Of a stretch of DNA of 64,000 nucleotides, positions 54,298 to 64,000 are shown in pieces. The stretch is from Methyloversatilis sp. RAC08. GTDB taxonomy: Bacteria > Pseudomonadota > Gammaproteobacteria > Burkholderiales > Rhodocyclaceae. How positions within the stretch are numbered: the first letter of the stretch is position 1; each line of letters begins with the position of its first letter. A program made the position numbers and the translations under genes. A model generated the notes under the pieces. That model saw nothing but the letters and a program-made list of their open reading frames with translations. It did no database searches and was not told where the DNA came from. The stretch spans positions 2,914,001 through 2,978,000 of the forward strand of contig NZ_CP016448.1 of the NCBI RefSeq assembly GCF_001713355.1, given 5' to 3'.

Positions 54298-55701
54298 TCA
54301 GTCCGCCGCCAGCCTGGCGCGGGCGCGCACGATGGCGGCGCGCACCTGTTCCGGCGCCGTGCCGCCGATGTGATTGCGCGCCGACAGTGATCCTTCGACC
54401 GTCAGCACTGAATACACCGACGCATCGACCAGCGGCGAGAACGATTTCAGCTCGTCGAGCGACAGGTCTGACACGTCGCAGCCCTTCTGTTCGGCCAGAC
54501 GCACCGCACGGGCCACCGCCTCGTGCGCGTCGCGGAAGGGCAGGCCGCGCTTGACCAGCCAGTCGGCGAGATCGGTCGCGGTCGCGAAACCCTGGCGCAA
54601 AGCGGCTCGCATCGCATCGGGCTTGACGCGGATGCCGGTCATCATGTCGGCGAAGATGGTGAGCGTGTCGCGCAGCGTGTCAGCGGTGTCGAACAGCGGC
54701 TCCTTGTCTTCCTGATTGTCCTTGTTGTAGGCCAGCGGCTGGCCTTTCATCAAGGTGAGCAGCCCGACCAGATGGCCGTTGACGCGGCCGGTCTTGCCAC
54801 GCACCAGTTCCGGCACGTCGGGGTTCTTCTTCTGCGGCATGATCGACGAGCCGGTACAGAAGCGGTCGGCCAGATCGATGAAACCGACGCGCGGGCTCAT
54901 CCACAGGATCAGTTCTTCCGACATGCGCGACAGGTGGATCATCACGAGCGCAGCTGCGGCGCAGAATTCGATCGCGAAATCGCGGTCGCTGACCGCGTCG
55001 AGTGAATTTTCGGTCACCGCCTCGAAACCCAGCTGTTCGGCGACGAAGTGCCGGTCGATCGGAAAGCTGGTGCCGGCCAGCGCGGCCGAACCCAGCGGCA
55101 GCCGGTTGGTGCGGCGGCGGCAGTCGATCAGGCGTTCGCGGTCGCGCTGCGCCATTTCGAAGTAGGCCAGCAGGTGGTGACCGAAGGTGACCGGCTGGGC
55201 CACCTGCAGGTGGGTGAAGCCGGGCATCGCGGTGTCGGTGTGCTGGGTGGCCAGATCGAGCAGCGCGCCCTGGAAATCAGTCAGGCGGTCGAGGATGACG
55301 TCGATCTCGTCGCGCAGCCACAGCCGGATGTCGGTCGCCACCTGGTCATTGCGGCTGCGACCGGTGTGCAGGCGCTTGCCGGCGTCGCCGACCAGTGCGG
55401 TCAGGCGTTTCTCTATGTTGAGGTGCACATCCTCGTCGTCGAGATTCCAGTCGAACTGCCCGTTCTCGATTTCCGTCTCGATCTGCGCCATGCCGCGCCG
55501 GATGTCGTCCAGATCGCCCTGCGCGATGATGCCCTGGCGCGCCAGCATGGCGGCGTGGGCCAGCGAGCCGCGGATGTCCTGCCGCCACATGCGGCGGTCA
55601 AAAAATACCGAAGCGGTGTAACGTTTCACCAGTTCGGACACCGGCTCTGAAAAACGGCCCGACCAGGCCTTGGTCGGCTCGGGCTGCGAAGGATGGCTCA
55701 T
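54298..55701 (-). CDS. argH: Argininosuccinate lyase
   Basis: The last step of arginine synthesis: argininosuccinate to arginine and fumarate. The 467-residue protein has the N-terminal [25 protein letters not shown], and the family signature [12 protein letters not shown] (catalytic Ser). The C-terminal [17 protein letters not shown] is also present. The ATG was chosen by the conserved N-terminus; the long upstream frame is antisense to algZ. A TATACT -10-like box at 55754-55759 on the minus strand may serve it. The tandem kinases follow in the same direction. Confidence 0.96.
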   Translation of the reverse strand: MSHPSQPEPTKAWSGRFSEPVSELVKRYTASVFFDRRMWRQDIRGSLAHAAMLARQGIIAQGDLDDIRRGMAQIETEIENGQFDWNLDDEDVHLNIEKRLTALVGDAGKRLHTGRSRNDQVATDIRLWLRDEIDVILDRLTDFQGALLDLATQHTDTAMPGFTHLQVAQPVTFGHHLLAYFEMAQRDRERLIDCRRRTNRLPLGSAALAGTSFPIDRHFVAEQLGFEAVTENSLDAVSDRDFAIEFCAAAALVMIHLSRMSEELILWMSPRVGFIDLADRFCTGSSIMPQKKNPDVPELVRGKTGRVNGHLVGLLTLMKGQPLAYNKDNQEDKEPLFDTADTLRDTLTIFADMMTGIRVKPDAMRAALRQGFATATDLADWLVKRGLPFRDAHEAVARAVRLAEQKGCDVSDLSLDELKSFSPLVDASVYSVLTVEGSLSARNHIGGTAPEQVRAAIVRARARLAAD

Positions 55702-55779
55702 GATGGCAACAGGTAGAAGAAACGCGATGGGAAGCGTCGGAAAAAGGACTGCAAGTATAGGCCACCGTGCAGTCTGCCC

Positions 55780-56796
55780 GTGGCGGAGCGCCGCTTGAGG
55801 CCGTCGCGCGCGCCCGACTGGCGCAACCTCGGCGTGGTCCTGCGCACCGTGCTGCTGGTCAACGCCCTGGCGGCATTGGCGCTGCTGGCGCGCAACCGCA
55901 GCTGGGATGCGCTGCTGCTCGACGCGATGGAAATGGCGGCGCGGGTTGAACCCGCGTTGTTCATGTCGCTGCTGCTGCTGTATCTGGCGGCGCCGCTGTT
56001 CGCCCGCCTGCCGGTGCGCGCCGGCTGGGCGCTCGTGGCGCTGTGCGCGCTGGTCTGCACATTCGTCGCCGAAGCGATGACCGGCTGGGCGATCGAGGAC
56101 ATGAAGGCCTGGCCGGTGCGCGAGGCGATGTGGGCGCTGCTCGCGTCGGCCGCGGCAATGGTCTATTTCACCGTGCAGGAGCGGGCGCTCGGCCCGGCCA
56201 TCGCGCAGGCGCGTCTGATGGCGCTGTCGGCGCGCATCCGGCCGCACTTCCTTTTCAACAGCCTGAATGCCGTGCTCGGCATCATGCGCGAAGACCCGCG
56301 CCGGGCGGAGCGAGCGCTCGAAGAGCTGTCCGACCTGTTCCGCGTGCTGATGCGAGAAAACCGCGAACTGGTCACGCTGGGCGAGGAACTGGCGCTGTGC
56401 CGCCAGTACATGGCGCTGGAAAAACTGCGTCTGGGCGACCGGCTCGGCGTGCTGTGGCAGACCGACGGTTGCCCGCCGGACGCACGCGTGCCGCCGCTGA
56501 TGCTGCAGCCGCTGCTCGAAAACGCGGTCTATCACGGCGTCGAGCCGATGGCTGGCAATGGCGAAGTCAGGGTCAGCGTGACGCGCAGCGGCAACGAAGT
56601 GGTGGTCGAGATCGACAATCCCGCGCCGCCGCGTGACGGCAGCATGTCGGCGCACGGCGGCGGCAATCGCATGGCGCTGGACAATATCCGCGAGCGGCTG
56701 ATGCTGTTCTTCGACCTGGAAGCGCAACTGGATGCCGGCGAGCAGGACGGTCTGTACCGGGTGCGCATCCGCTTTCCGTATCGGGCGGCGGCATGA
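55780..56796 (+). CDS. algZ: Sensor histidine kinase, AlgZ/FimS (LytS-type)
   Basis: A 338-residue membrane kinase. About four hydrophobic segments lie in the first 130 residues ([62 protein letters not shown]). The LytS-type His_kinase domain follows, with [15 protein letters not shown] (His156). The ATPase part has [17 protein letters not shown] and a [15 protein letters not shown] box. The start is GTG; no better one exists. Its stop overlaps algR (ATGA). The argH-algZ-algR order matches pseudomonads. Confidence 0.92.
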   Translation: MAERRLRPSRAPDWRNLGVVLRTVLLVNALAALALLARNRSWDALLLDAMEMAARVEPALFMSLLLLYLAAPLFARLPVRAGWALVALCALVCTFVAEAMTGWAIEDMKAWPVREAMWALLASAAAMVYFTVQERALGPAIAQARLMALSARIRPHFLFNSLNAVLGIMREDPRRAERALEELSDLFRVLMRENRELVTLGEELALCRQYMALEKLRLGDRLGVLWQTDGCPPDARVPPLMLQPLLENAVYHGVEPMAGNGEVRVSVTRSGNEVVVEIDNPAPPRDGSMSAHGGGNRMALDNIRERLMLFFDLEAQLDAGEQDGLYRVRIRFPYRAAA

Positions 56797-57578
56797 CCGA
56801 CCGGCCAGCCGAACTGCGCGTCTTCATCGCCGACGACGAGGCGCCGGCCCGCCTGCGTCTGCGCGCCCTATTGTCCGACATCGCACCCGAACTGCCCAAT
56901 CGCGTGGTCGGCGAAGCCGCCAACGGGCATGAGGCGCTGGACGCGCTGCAGGCGCTGCCGCCGCACGATGCGGCCGATCTGGCGCTGGTCGACATCCGCA
57001 TGCCCGGCATGGACGGCATCGAACTGGCCGCGCATCTCGGCCGCCTGCCGGTGCCACCGACGCTGGTGTTCTGTACCGCCTACGACCAGTACGCAGTGCG
57101 TGCCTTCGAACTGAATGCGGTCGATTACCTGCTCAAGCCGGTGCGCGCCGCCCGCCTGCTCGATGCGCTGCGCCGCGTGCCCGGCCGGGCTGTGCCGGCC
57201 GACGTCGTGCAGAGCCTGCTGCCTGGCGGCCGCCAGCACCTGTCGTGCAGCGAGCGCGGCCGCATCCTGCTGGTGCCCGTACGCGACGTGCTTTATCTGC
57301 GCGCGGAGCTCAAGTACGTCACCGCGCGCACCGCCGAGCGCGAATACCTGCTGGAGGAACCGTTGGCTGCACTTGAGCAGGAATTCGCCCGCCGTTTCGT
57401 GCGCATCCACCGCAGCTGCCTGGTCTCGCGCGACGCCATCGTCGGTTTCGAACAGGTCCGCGATGGCGCCGACGGCCACTGGGCGGTCGTGCTGAAAGGG
57501 CTGGACGAACGTCTGCCCGTCAGCCGCCGGCAGTGGGCGCAGGTCAAGGCGGAATTCGCGGAAACCGGGCGCGGCTAG
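56793..57578 (+). CDS. algR: LytTR-type response regulator AlgR
   Basis: A 261-residue transcription factor. The receiver domain has acidic IADDEAPAR and phosphoacceptor Asp67 in [11 protein letters not shown], with the YDLLKPVR-type end ([14 protein letters not shown]). The C-terminal LytTR DNA-binding domain has [21 protein letters not shown] and [17 protein letters not shown]. It is translated from the algZ stop. It regulates envelope or surface functions in relatives; the regulon here is unknown. Confidence 0.94.
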   Translation: MTDRPAELRVFIADDEAPARLRLRALLSDIAPELPNRVVGEAANGHEALDALQALPPHDAADLALVDIRMPGMDGIELAAHLGRLPVPPTLVFCTAYDQYAVRAFELNAVDYLLKPVRAARLLDALRRVPGRAVPADVVQSLLPGGRQHLSCSERGRILLVPVRDVLYLRAELKYVTARTAEREYLLEEPLAALEQEFARRFVRIHRSCLVSRDAIVGFEQVRDGADGHWAVVLKGLDERLPVSRRQWAQVKAEFAETGRG

Positions 57579-57599
57579 GCTGCCGCAAATCCGGTCGAT

Positions 57600-60458
<2,859 letters not shown>

Positions 60459-60468
60459 TCAGGGCTGC

Positions 60469-60474
60469 TAGAAT
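60469..60474 (+). promoter_or_regulatory. -10-like TAGAAT in the ppc-hemC intergenic region
   Basis: A TAGAAT box lies about 93 bases before the hemC ATG. No clear -35 element is visible. It lies 11 bases upstream of the ppc start on the opposite strand. Confidence 0.45.
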
Positions 60475-60499
60475 CCGAGGCCGTTTCGCGCGCTGTCTG

Positions 60500-60520
60500 C
60501 AGGAGCCGGTGGGGCTCCTG
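60500..60520 (+). promoter_or_regulatory. Hairpin in the hemC leader
   Basis: CAGGAGCC and GGCTCCTG form a perfect eight-base stem around GGTGG. No T run follows, so it is not a terminator. It lies between the -10-like box and the hemC start and could affect translation or mRNA stability. Confidence 0.5.
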
Positions 60521-60566
60521 ATCACGCCGGCGCGCGGTGTGTTCACCTCACGCCCCCTTATCCCTC

Positions 60567-61574
60567 ATGGACTACCCGGCCGGCCTGGAGAACGTGGTTT
60601 CGGATCTGTCGAACCCCGTCCCGCAGCATGAAACCCAAGCTTACCCGAAGCCCGCGCGCATCGTGATTGCGTCACGCGAATCGCGGCTCGCGATGTGGCA
60701 GGCGGAACACGTGCGTGACAGATTGTCCGCCCTGTATCCCGGCACCCAGGTCGACATCCTGGGCATGACCACACGGGGCGACCAGATTCTCGATCGTCCG
60801 CTGGCCAAGGTCGGTGGCAAGGGCCTGTTCGTCAAGGAGCTCGAAGCCGCCTTGCTCGAAGGCCGCGCCGATCTGGCGGTGCATTCGATGAAGGACGTGC
60901 CGATGACACTGGCCGACGAATTCGCACTGGTGGCGACGCTGGAGCGCGAAACGCCTCAGGACGCCTTCGTGTCGTCGCGTTACGCCAATCTGGGCGAGCT
61001 GCCGCCGGGCGCCGTGGTCGGTACCTCCAGCCTGCGTCGCGAGGCGCAGCTGCGTGCTCACTTTCCCTACCTTGCGGTGACCAGCCTGCGCGGCAATCTC
61101 GATACCCGGCTGCGCAAGCTCGACGAAGGCCAGTACGACGCGATCATTCTTGCCGCTGCCGGGTTGAAGCGGCTCGGCCTCGGCGATCGCATCCGCGCGA
61201 CCATTCCGGTCGAGCTGTCGCTGCCGGCAGCGGGCCAGGGCGCGCTCGGCATCGAGGCGCTGTCGTCGCGGCCGGAAGTGGCTGCCTGGCTGGCACCGCT
61301 GGTATGCGGACCGTCGCAGGCTTGCGTGCGTGCCGAACGATCGGTGTCGCGCGCACTGGCCGGGTCCTGCGAAGTGCCGCTTGCGGCGTATTGCGTGGTC
61401 GATGGCGGCGCGCTGTGGCTGCGCGCCCGGGTGGCCCTGCCGGATGGCACGCGCATCGCCGCCGCCGAAGTGCGCGGCAACATCGCCCAGCCGGACGAAC
61501 TGGCTGCCGAATGCGTGGCGCTGCTGCGTGCCGACGGCGCGCAGGACATCCTCGACGCCCTGGACACTCGATGA
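60567..61574 (+). CDS. hemC: Hydroxymethylbilane synthase (porphobilinogen deaminase)
   Basis: It joins four porphobilinogen units into hydroxymethylbilane in heme synthesis. From this ATG the product has 335 residues. [35 protein letters not shown] and the dipyrromethane cysteine C268 in [13 protein letters not shown] are intact. The N-terminus runs about 24 residues past the E. coli start, so a later start (GTG at 60594) is possible. hemD begins at the stop by an ATGA overlap. Confidence 0.95.
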   Translation: MDYPAGLENVVSDLSNPVPQHETQAYPKPARIVIASRESRLAMWQAEHVRDRLSALYPGTQVDILGMTTRGDQILDRPLAKVGGKGLFVKELEAALLEGRADLAVHSMKDVPMTLADEFALVATLERETPQDAFVSSRYANLGELPPGAVVGTSSLRREAQLRAHFPYLAVTSLRGNLDTRLRKLDEGQYDAIILAAAGLKRLGLGDRIRATIPVELSLPAAGQGALGIEALSSRPEVAAWLAPLVCGPSQACVRAERSVSRALAGSCEVPLAAYCVVDGGALWLRARVALPDGTRIAAAEVRGNIAQPDELAAECVALLRADGAQDILDALDTR

Positions 61575-62374
61575 CCGGGGCAGGCAGCGCGCTGGCCGGA
61601 CGCCGTGTGCTGGTCACCCGCCCGCGCGCCCAGGCGGCTGCGCTGGGCGAGGCGATCCGCGCAGCCGGCGGTGAGCCGCTGCTGCTGCCGCTGATCGACA
61701 TCGAACCGCTGGACGATGTGCAGGCGGTCGCCGACGCCGCCGGTCAGCTCGACACGCTCGCGCTGGCCATCTTCGTCAGCGCGAACGCGGTGGCGCATGC
61801 GCTCGACGTGATGCTGCCGCTGCACCCGTGGCCGGCGGCGCTGCCCGCTGCCACCGTGGGCGAGCAGTCGGCGCAGGCGCTGCGCGCGCGCGGCATAGTT
61901 CGGGTCATCGTGCCGCACGGCCGCTCCGACTCCGAGGCGCTGCTGGCGTTGCCGGAGTTGTCGGCCGCCGCACTGTCGGGCCGCCAGGTGCTGATTTTCC
62001 GCGGCGACGGCGGTCGCGAACTGCTCGGCGACACGCTGCGCGAACGCGGCGCATCGGTTGACCACGTCACCTGTTACCGTCGACGTGCGCCGACCGAAGG
62101 CGCCGGCATGCTGCACGAAGCGGTGATGGCCGGCCGGCTGCATGCATTGACCCTCACCTCGTCCGAATCGGTGCGCAATCTGCGTGCGCTCGCGACACCG
62201 GATTGTTTCGCGCGGCTGTGCGGCCTGCCGCTGTTCGTACCGCACGCGCGCATCGCGGAACATGCAGTGGAGCAGGGTTTCACGCGGGTGATCGAAACTG
62301 CCGCCAGCGACGCCGGCCTGATGGCCGGCCTGACCGATTACTTTTCGCAGCACGTCTCCACCGAATCGACATGA
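61571..62374 (+). CDS. hemD: Uroporphyrinogen-III synthase
   Basis: It closes hydroxymethylbilane to uroporphyrinogen III. The 267-residue protein has the two-domain HemD layout: [18 protein letters not shown] at the start, [14 protein letters not shown], the [13 protein letters not shown] region, [12 protein letters not shown] and [10 protein letters not shown]. Sequence conservation in this family is low, so the context of hemC before and hemX after supports the call. Overlaps link it to both neighbours. Confidence 0.93.
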   Translation: MTGAGSALAGRRVLVTRPRAQAAALGEAIRAAGGEPLLLPLIDIEPLDDVQAVADAAGQLDTLALAIFVSANAVAHALDVMLPLHPWPAALPAATVGEQSAQALRARGIVRVIVPHGRSDSEALLALPELSAAALSGRQVLIFRGDGGRELLGDTLRERGASVDHVTCYRRRAPTEGAGMLHEAVMAGRLHALTLTSSESVRNLRALATPDCFARLCGLPLFVPHARIAEHAVEQGFTRVIETAASDAGLMAGLTDYFSQHVSTEST

Positions 62375-63462
62375 CAGACCCCTCCCCGAATTCAGCAGTA
62401 CCTATGCCACCCGCAGCGAACCCGGGCCGGATCGACGTCCCGGCCGCGCCCGCAACCCGCCTGCCTGGCTGGCTGCTGCCGGTTGTCGTGTTCGTGCTGA
62501 TCGTGTTCGGCCTGCTCAGTTTCTTCATGATGCAGCGCATGCGCGTGCTCGAAGCCGAACTGAACAAGCGGGTGGCGGCAGTGGGTGCGCAGGCGGTTGA
62601 AGCGAGCCGCGCGAACGAACAGGGTGCCGAAGGCATGGCCAGCCATGGCGAGCGCCTGGGCAGCCAGGAAGCGCAACTGTCCGAACTGCGCGCGCGCATC
62701 GACGCCTACGAGTTTCTGGCGGACGATCTGGTGCGCACCTACGACGAGCGCGCACTGGCCGAGGTCGAGCATGCGCTGGTGCTCGGCCAGCAGCAGCTGC
62801 AGCTGGCTGGCGACGCCAAACTGGCGCTCAAGGCGCTCTCCAACGCCGAGGCCCAGCTGGCGCGCAGCGACACCGGCCGCTATCTGCCGCTGCGGCGCGC
62901 CATGGCCAATGACATGGAGCGCCTGCGCCGCGCGCCGATGGCCGATCTGGCCGGACAGGCGCTGCGCATCGACAGCTTGCTGGCGGCCATCGACACGCTG
63001 CCGCTGGCGTTCGAGCGTTCCCCCTCGGAAGCGCCTGCGCCGCCAGCTGCTTCGGCGGCCGACCAGACCTTCTTCGATCGCTTGCTGCAGGACATCTGGG
63101 GCGAGTTCCGCCAGCTGGTCCGGGTCGAGCGACTGGATCGCCCGGATCCGGTGCTGCTGGCGCCCTCCCACAGTTTTTTCCTGCGCGAGAACCTGAAGCT
63201 GCGCCTGGTCAATGCGCGCATTGCGCTGCTGCAGCGCAACGGCGTGATCTGGCGCGAAGACATCCGTCTGGCCGGCGAGTGGGTGGAGCGCTACTTCGAC
63301 ACCCGCGCGCGCGCCACCGAAAACGCATTGACCACATTGCGCCAGCTCGGCATGGTCGATCCTGGTGAGGCGCTGCCCGATCTGAACGAATCGATGAGCG
63401 CGCTGGCGCAGCTGAAGGCCAGCCGTCAGCGCGTGCCGGTCGTGCGCGAGGGGGCGAACTGA
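62371..63462 (+). CDS. hemX: HemX family membrane protein
   Basis: A 363-residue protein with an N-terminal cytoplasmic segment, one membrane helix (GWLLPVVVFVLIVFGLLSFF, about 33-52) and a long helical, coiled-coil-like outer domain (about 60-350). It is the fused-type HemX region often mislabelled uroporphyrinogen-III methyltransferase; no SAM motif is visible. Its exact role in heme synthesis is unclear. Start and stop overlap hemD and hemY. Confidence 0.9.
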   Translation: MTDPSPNSAVPMPPAANPGRIDVPAAPATRLPGWLLPVVVFVLIVFGLLSFFMMQRMRVLEAELNKRVAAVGAQAVEASRANEQGAEGMASHGERLGSQEAQLSELRARIDAYEFLADDLVRTYDERALAEVEHALVLGQQQLQLAGDAKLALKALSNAEAQLARSDTGRYLPLRRAMANDMERLRRAPMADLAGQALRIDSLLAAIDTLPLAFERSPSEAPAPPAASAADQTFFDRLLQDIWGEFRQLVRVERLDRPDPVLLAPSHSFFLRENLKLRLVNARIALLQRNGVIWREDIRLAGEWVERYFDTRARATENALTTLRQLGMVDPGEALPDLNESMSALAQLKASRQRVPVVREGAN

Positions 63463-64000
63463 TGGTGCGCCTGCTGCTCTGGCTGCTCGGCCTGTGTGTG
63501 CTGGCGGTCGGCCTGGTGATCGCGGCACGCGAGAACGACGGCTTCGTGCTGCTGCAGTGGTCGCCCTGGCGCATCGAGCTGTCGCTGAATTTCTTCATCG
63601 TCGTGCTGCTGCTTGGCGTCGCTGCGCTGTACAGCCTGTTCCATTTCATCGACGCCCTGCTGCGCATGCCGGCGCGCGCGCGCCGCTACCGCCTGCGACA
63701 GCGGCGTCAGCGTGCGGTCACCGCGCTGCGCGATTCGGCTCGGCTGTATTTCGAAGGTCGTTACGGACAGGCGCAGCGCAGTGCCAAGGTGGCGGTAGAA
63801 GGCGGCGAGTCACCCGGACTGGCTGCCCTGATCGGCGCCCGCGCGGCGCATGAAATGCGTGAATCCGATCAGGTCGACGCCTGGTTGGCTCAGGCGTCGC
63901 AGCACGAGGATCTGCGCACCGCCCGCCTGATGACCGAAGCGGGCATCCTGACTGACCGACGCGATTTCGCCGACGCGCTCACCCGTATCGACGCGCTGCA
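63462..64000 (+). CDS. hemY: HemY family protein, N-terminal part (runs off window)
   Basis: The last gene of the hemCDXY group, cut by the right edge. About 179 residues are visible. Two membrane helices are seen (LLLWLLGLCVLAVGLVIAA and FFIVVLLLGVAALYSLFHFI), then a basic stretch (RARRYRLRQRRQR) and TPR-like helices. It has the HemY_N pattern seen in gammaproteobacterial and betaproteobacterial HemY (not the protoporphyrinogen oxidase of the same name). Its start overlaps the hemX stop (TGATG). Confidence 0.9.
   Translation, partial: MVRLLLWLLGLCVLAVGLVIAARENDGFVLLQWSPWRIELSLNFFIVVLLLGVAALYSLFHFIDALLRMPARARRYRLRQRRQRAVTALRDSARLYFEGRYGQAQRSAKVAVEGGESPGLAALIGARAAHEMRESDQVDAWLAQASQHEDLRTARLMTEAGILTDRRDFADALTRIDAL

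Overview
The window is a continuous, GC-rich chromosomal segment of a betaproteobacterium. Gene content fits a Rhodocyclales-like methylotroph/heterotroph such as the Methyloversatilis/Thauera group: PEP-CTERM proteins, a phasin, a formaldehyde-dehydrogenase-like enzyme, CcoI/CcoS, UbiA/UbiC/UbiD and an AlgZ/AlgR pair next to hemCD. The genus is an inference from protein character, not a database match. Almost every gene has normal betaproteobacterial codon use and dense packing with ATGA-type overlaps. I see no phage, plasmid, transposase or CRISPR array.

Layout. 1-3.2 kb: end of a chemotaxis operon (cheZ 3' end, cheA) and two small proteins. 3.3-7.4 kb (minus): ftsY-ftsE-ftsX-dacB, linking membrane targeting, division and cell-wall trimming. 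7.5-11.6 kb (plus): an M16 peptidase pair, rsmD, coaD and a 2[4Fe-4S] ferredoxin. 11.6-14.5 kb (minus): a dynamin-like GTPase and mutM. 14.6-21.5 kb (plus): a TPR lipoprotein, lolB, ispE, tRNA-Gln, prs, the L25 gene, pth and ychF, a classic housekeeping run ending in a strong terminator. 21.7-27.6 kb: a DUF3616 protein, thioredoxin, gluQ, slyX/queG, tsaE and a Tat-exported amidase. 27.6-29.2 kb (minus): an envelope/stress-type cluster of a membrane protein, a 23-residue membrane peptide and a hemerythrin.

29.6-35.2 kb (plus): ccoI-ccoS, a His-rich metal-binding protein, ubiC-ubiA and a secreted alpha/beta hydrolase. 35.2-39.3 kb (minus): three PEP-CTERM surface proteins and a Tat-exported PhoX-like protein, each followed by its own terminator or closely packed. 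39.5-42.4 kb: a MocR regulator divergent from a tautomerase, with a nested symmetric operator between them, then small ORFs. 42.9-49.5 kb: a methyltransferase coupled to a heme-oxygenase-fold diiron oxidase, a formaldehyde-dehydrogenase-like enzyme, an HDAC-fold deacylase, UbiD and a CinA-like protein. 49.9-52.9 kb (minus): a phasin with a clear sigma70 promoter, and a fructosamine kinase. 51.6-55.7 kb (minus): two tandem Ser/Thr kinases with C-terminal cyclic-nucleotide-binding domains, then argH. 55.8-64 kb: algZ-algR, ppc (minus) and hemC-hemD-hemX-hemY, the last cut by the window edge.

The most interesting non-housekeeping signals are: a three-copy REP/BIME-like palindromic element whose central loop is flipped in one copy; the methyltransferase-diiron oxidase pair; the tandem kinase/cNMP locus with the fructosamine kinase; the nested operator between the MocR regulator and the tautomerase; a duplicated PEP-CTERM-plus-terminator 3' module; and a two-repeat His-rich protein.
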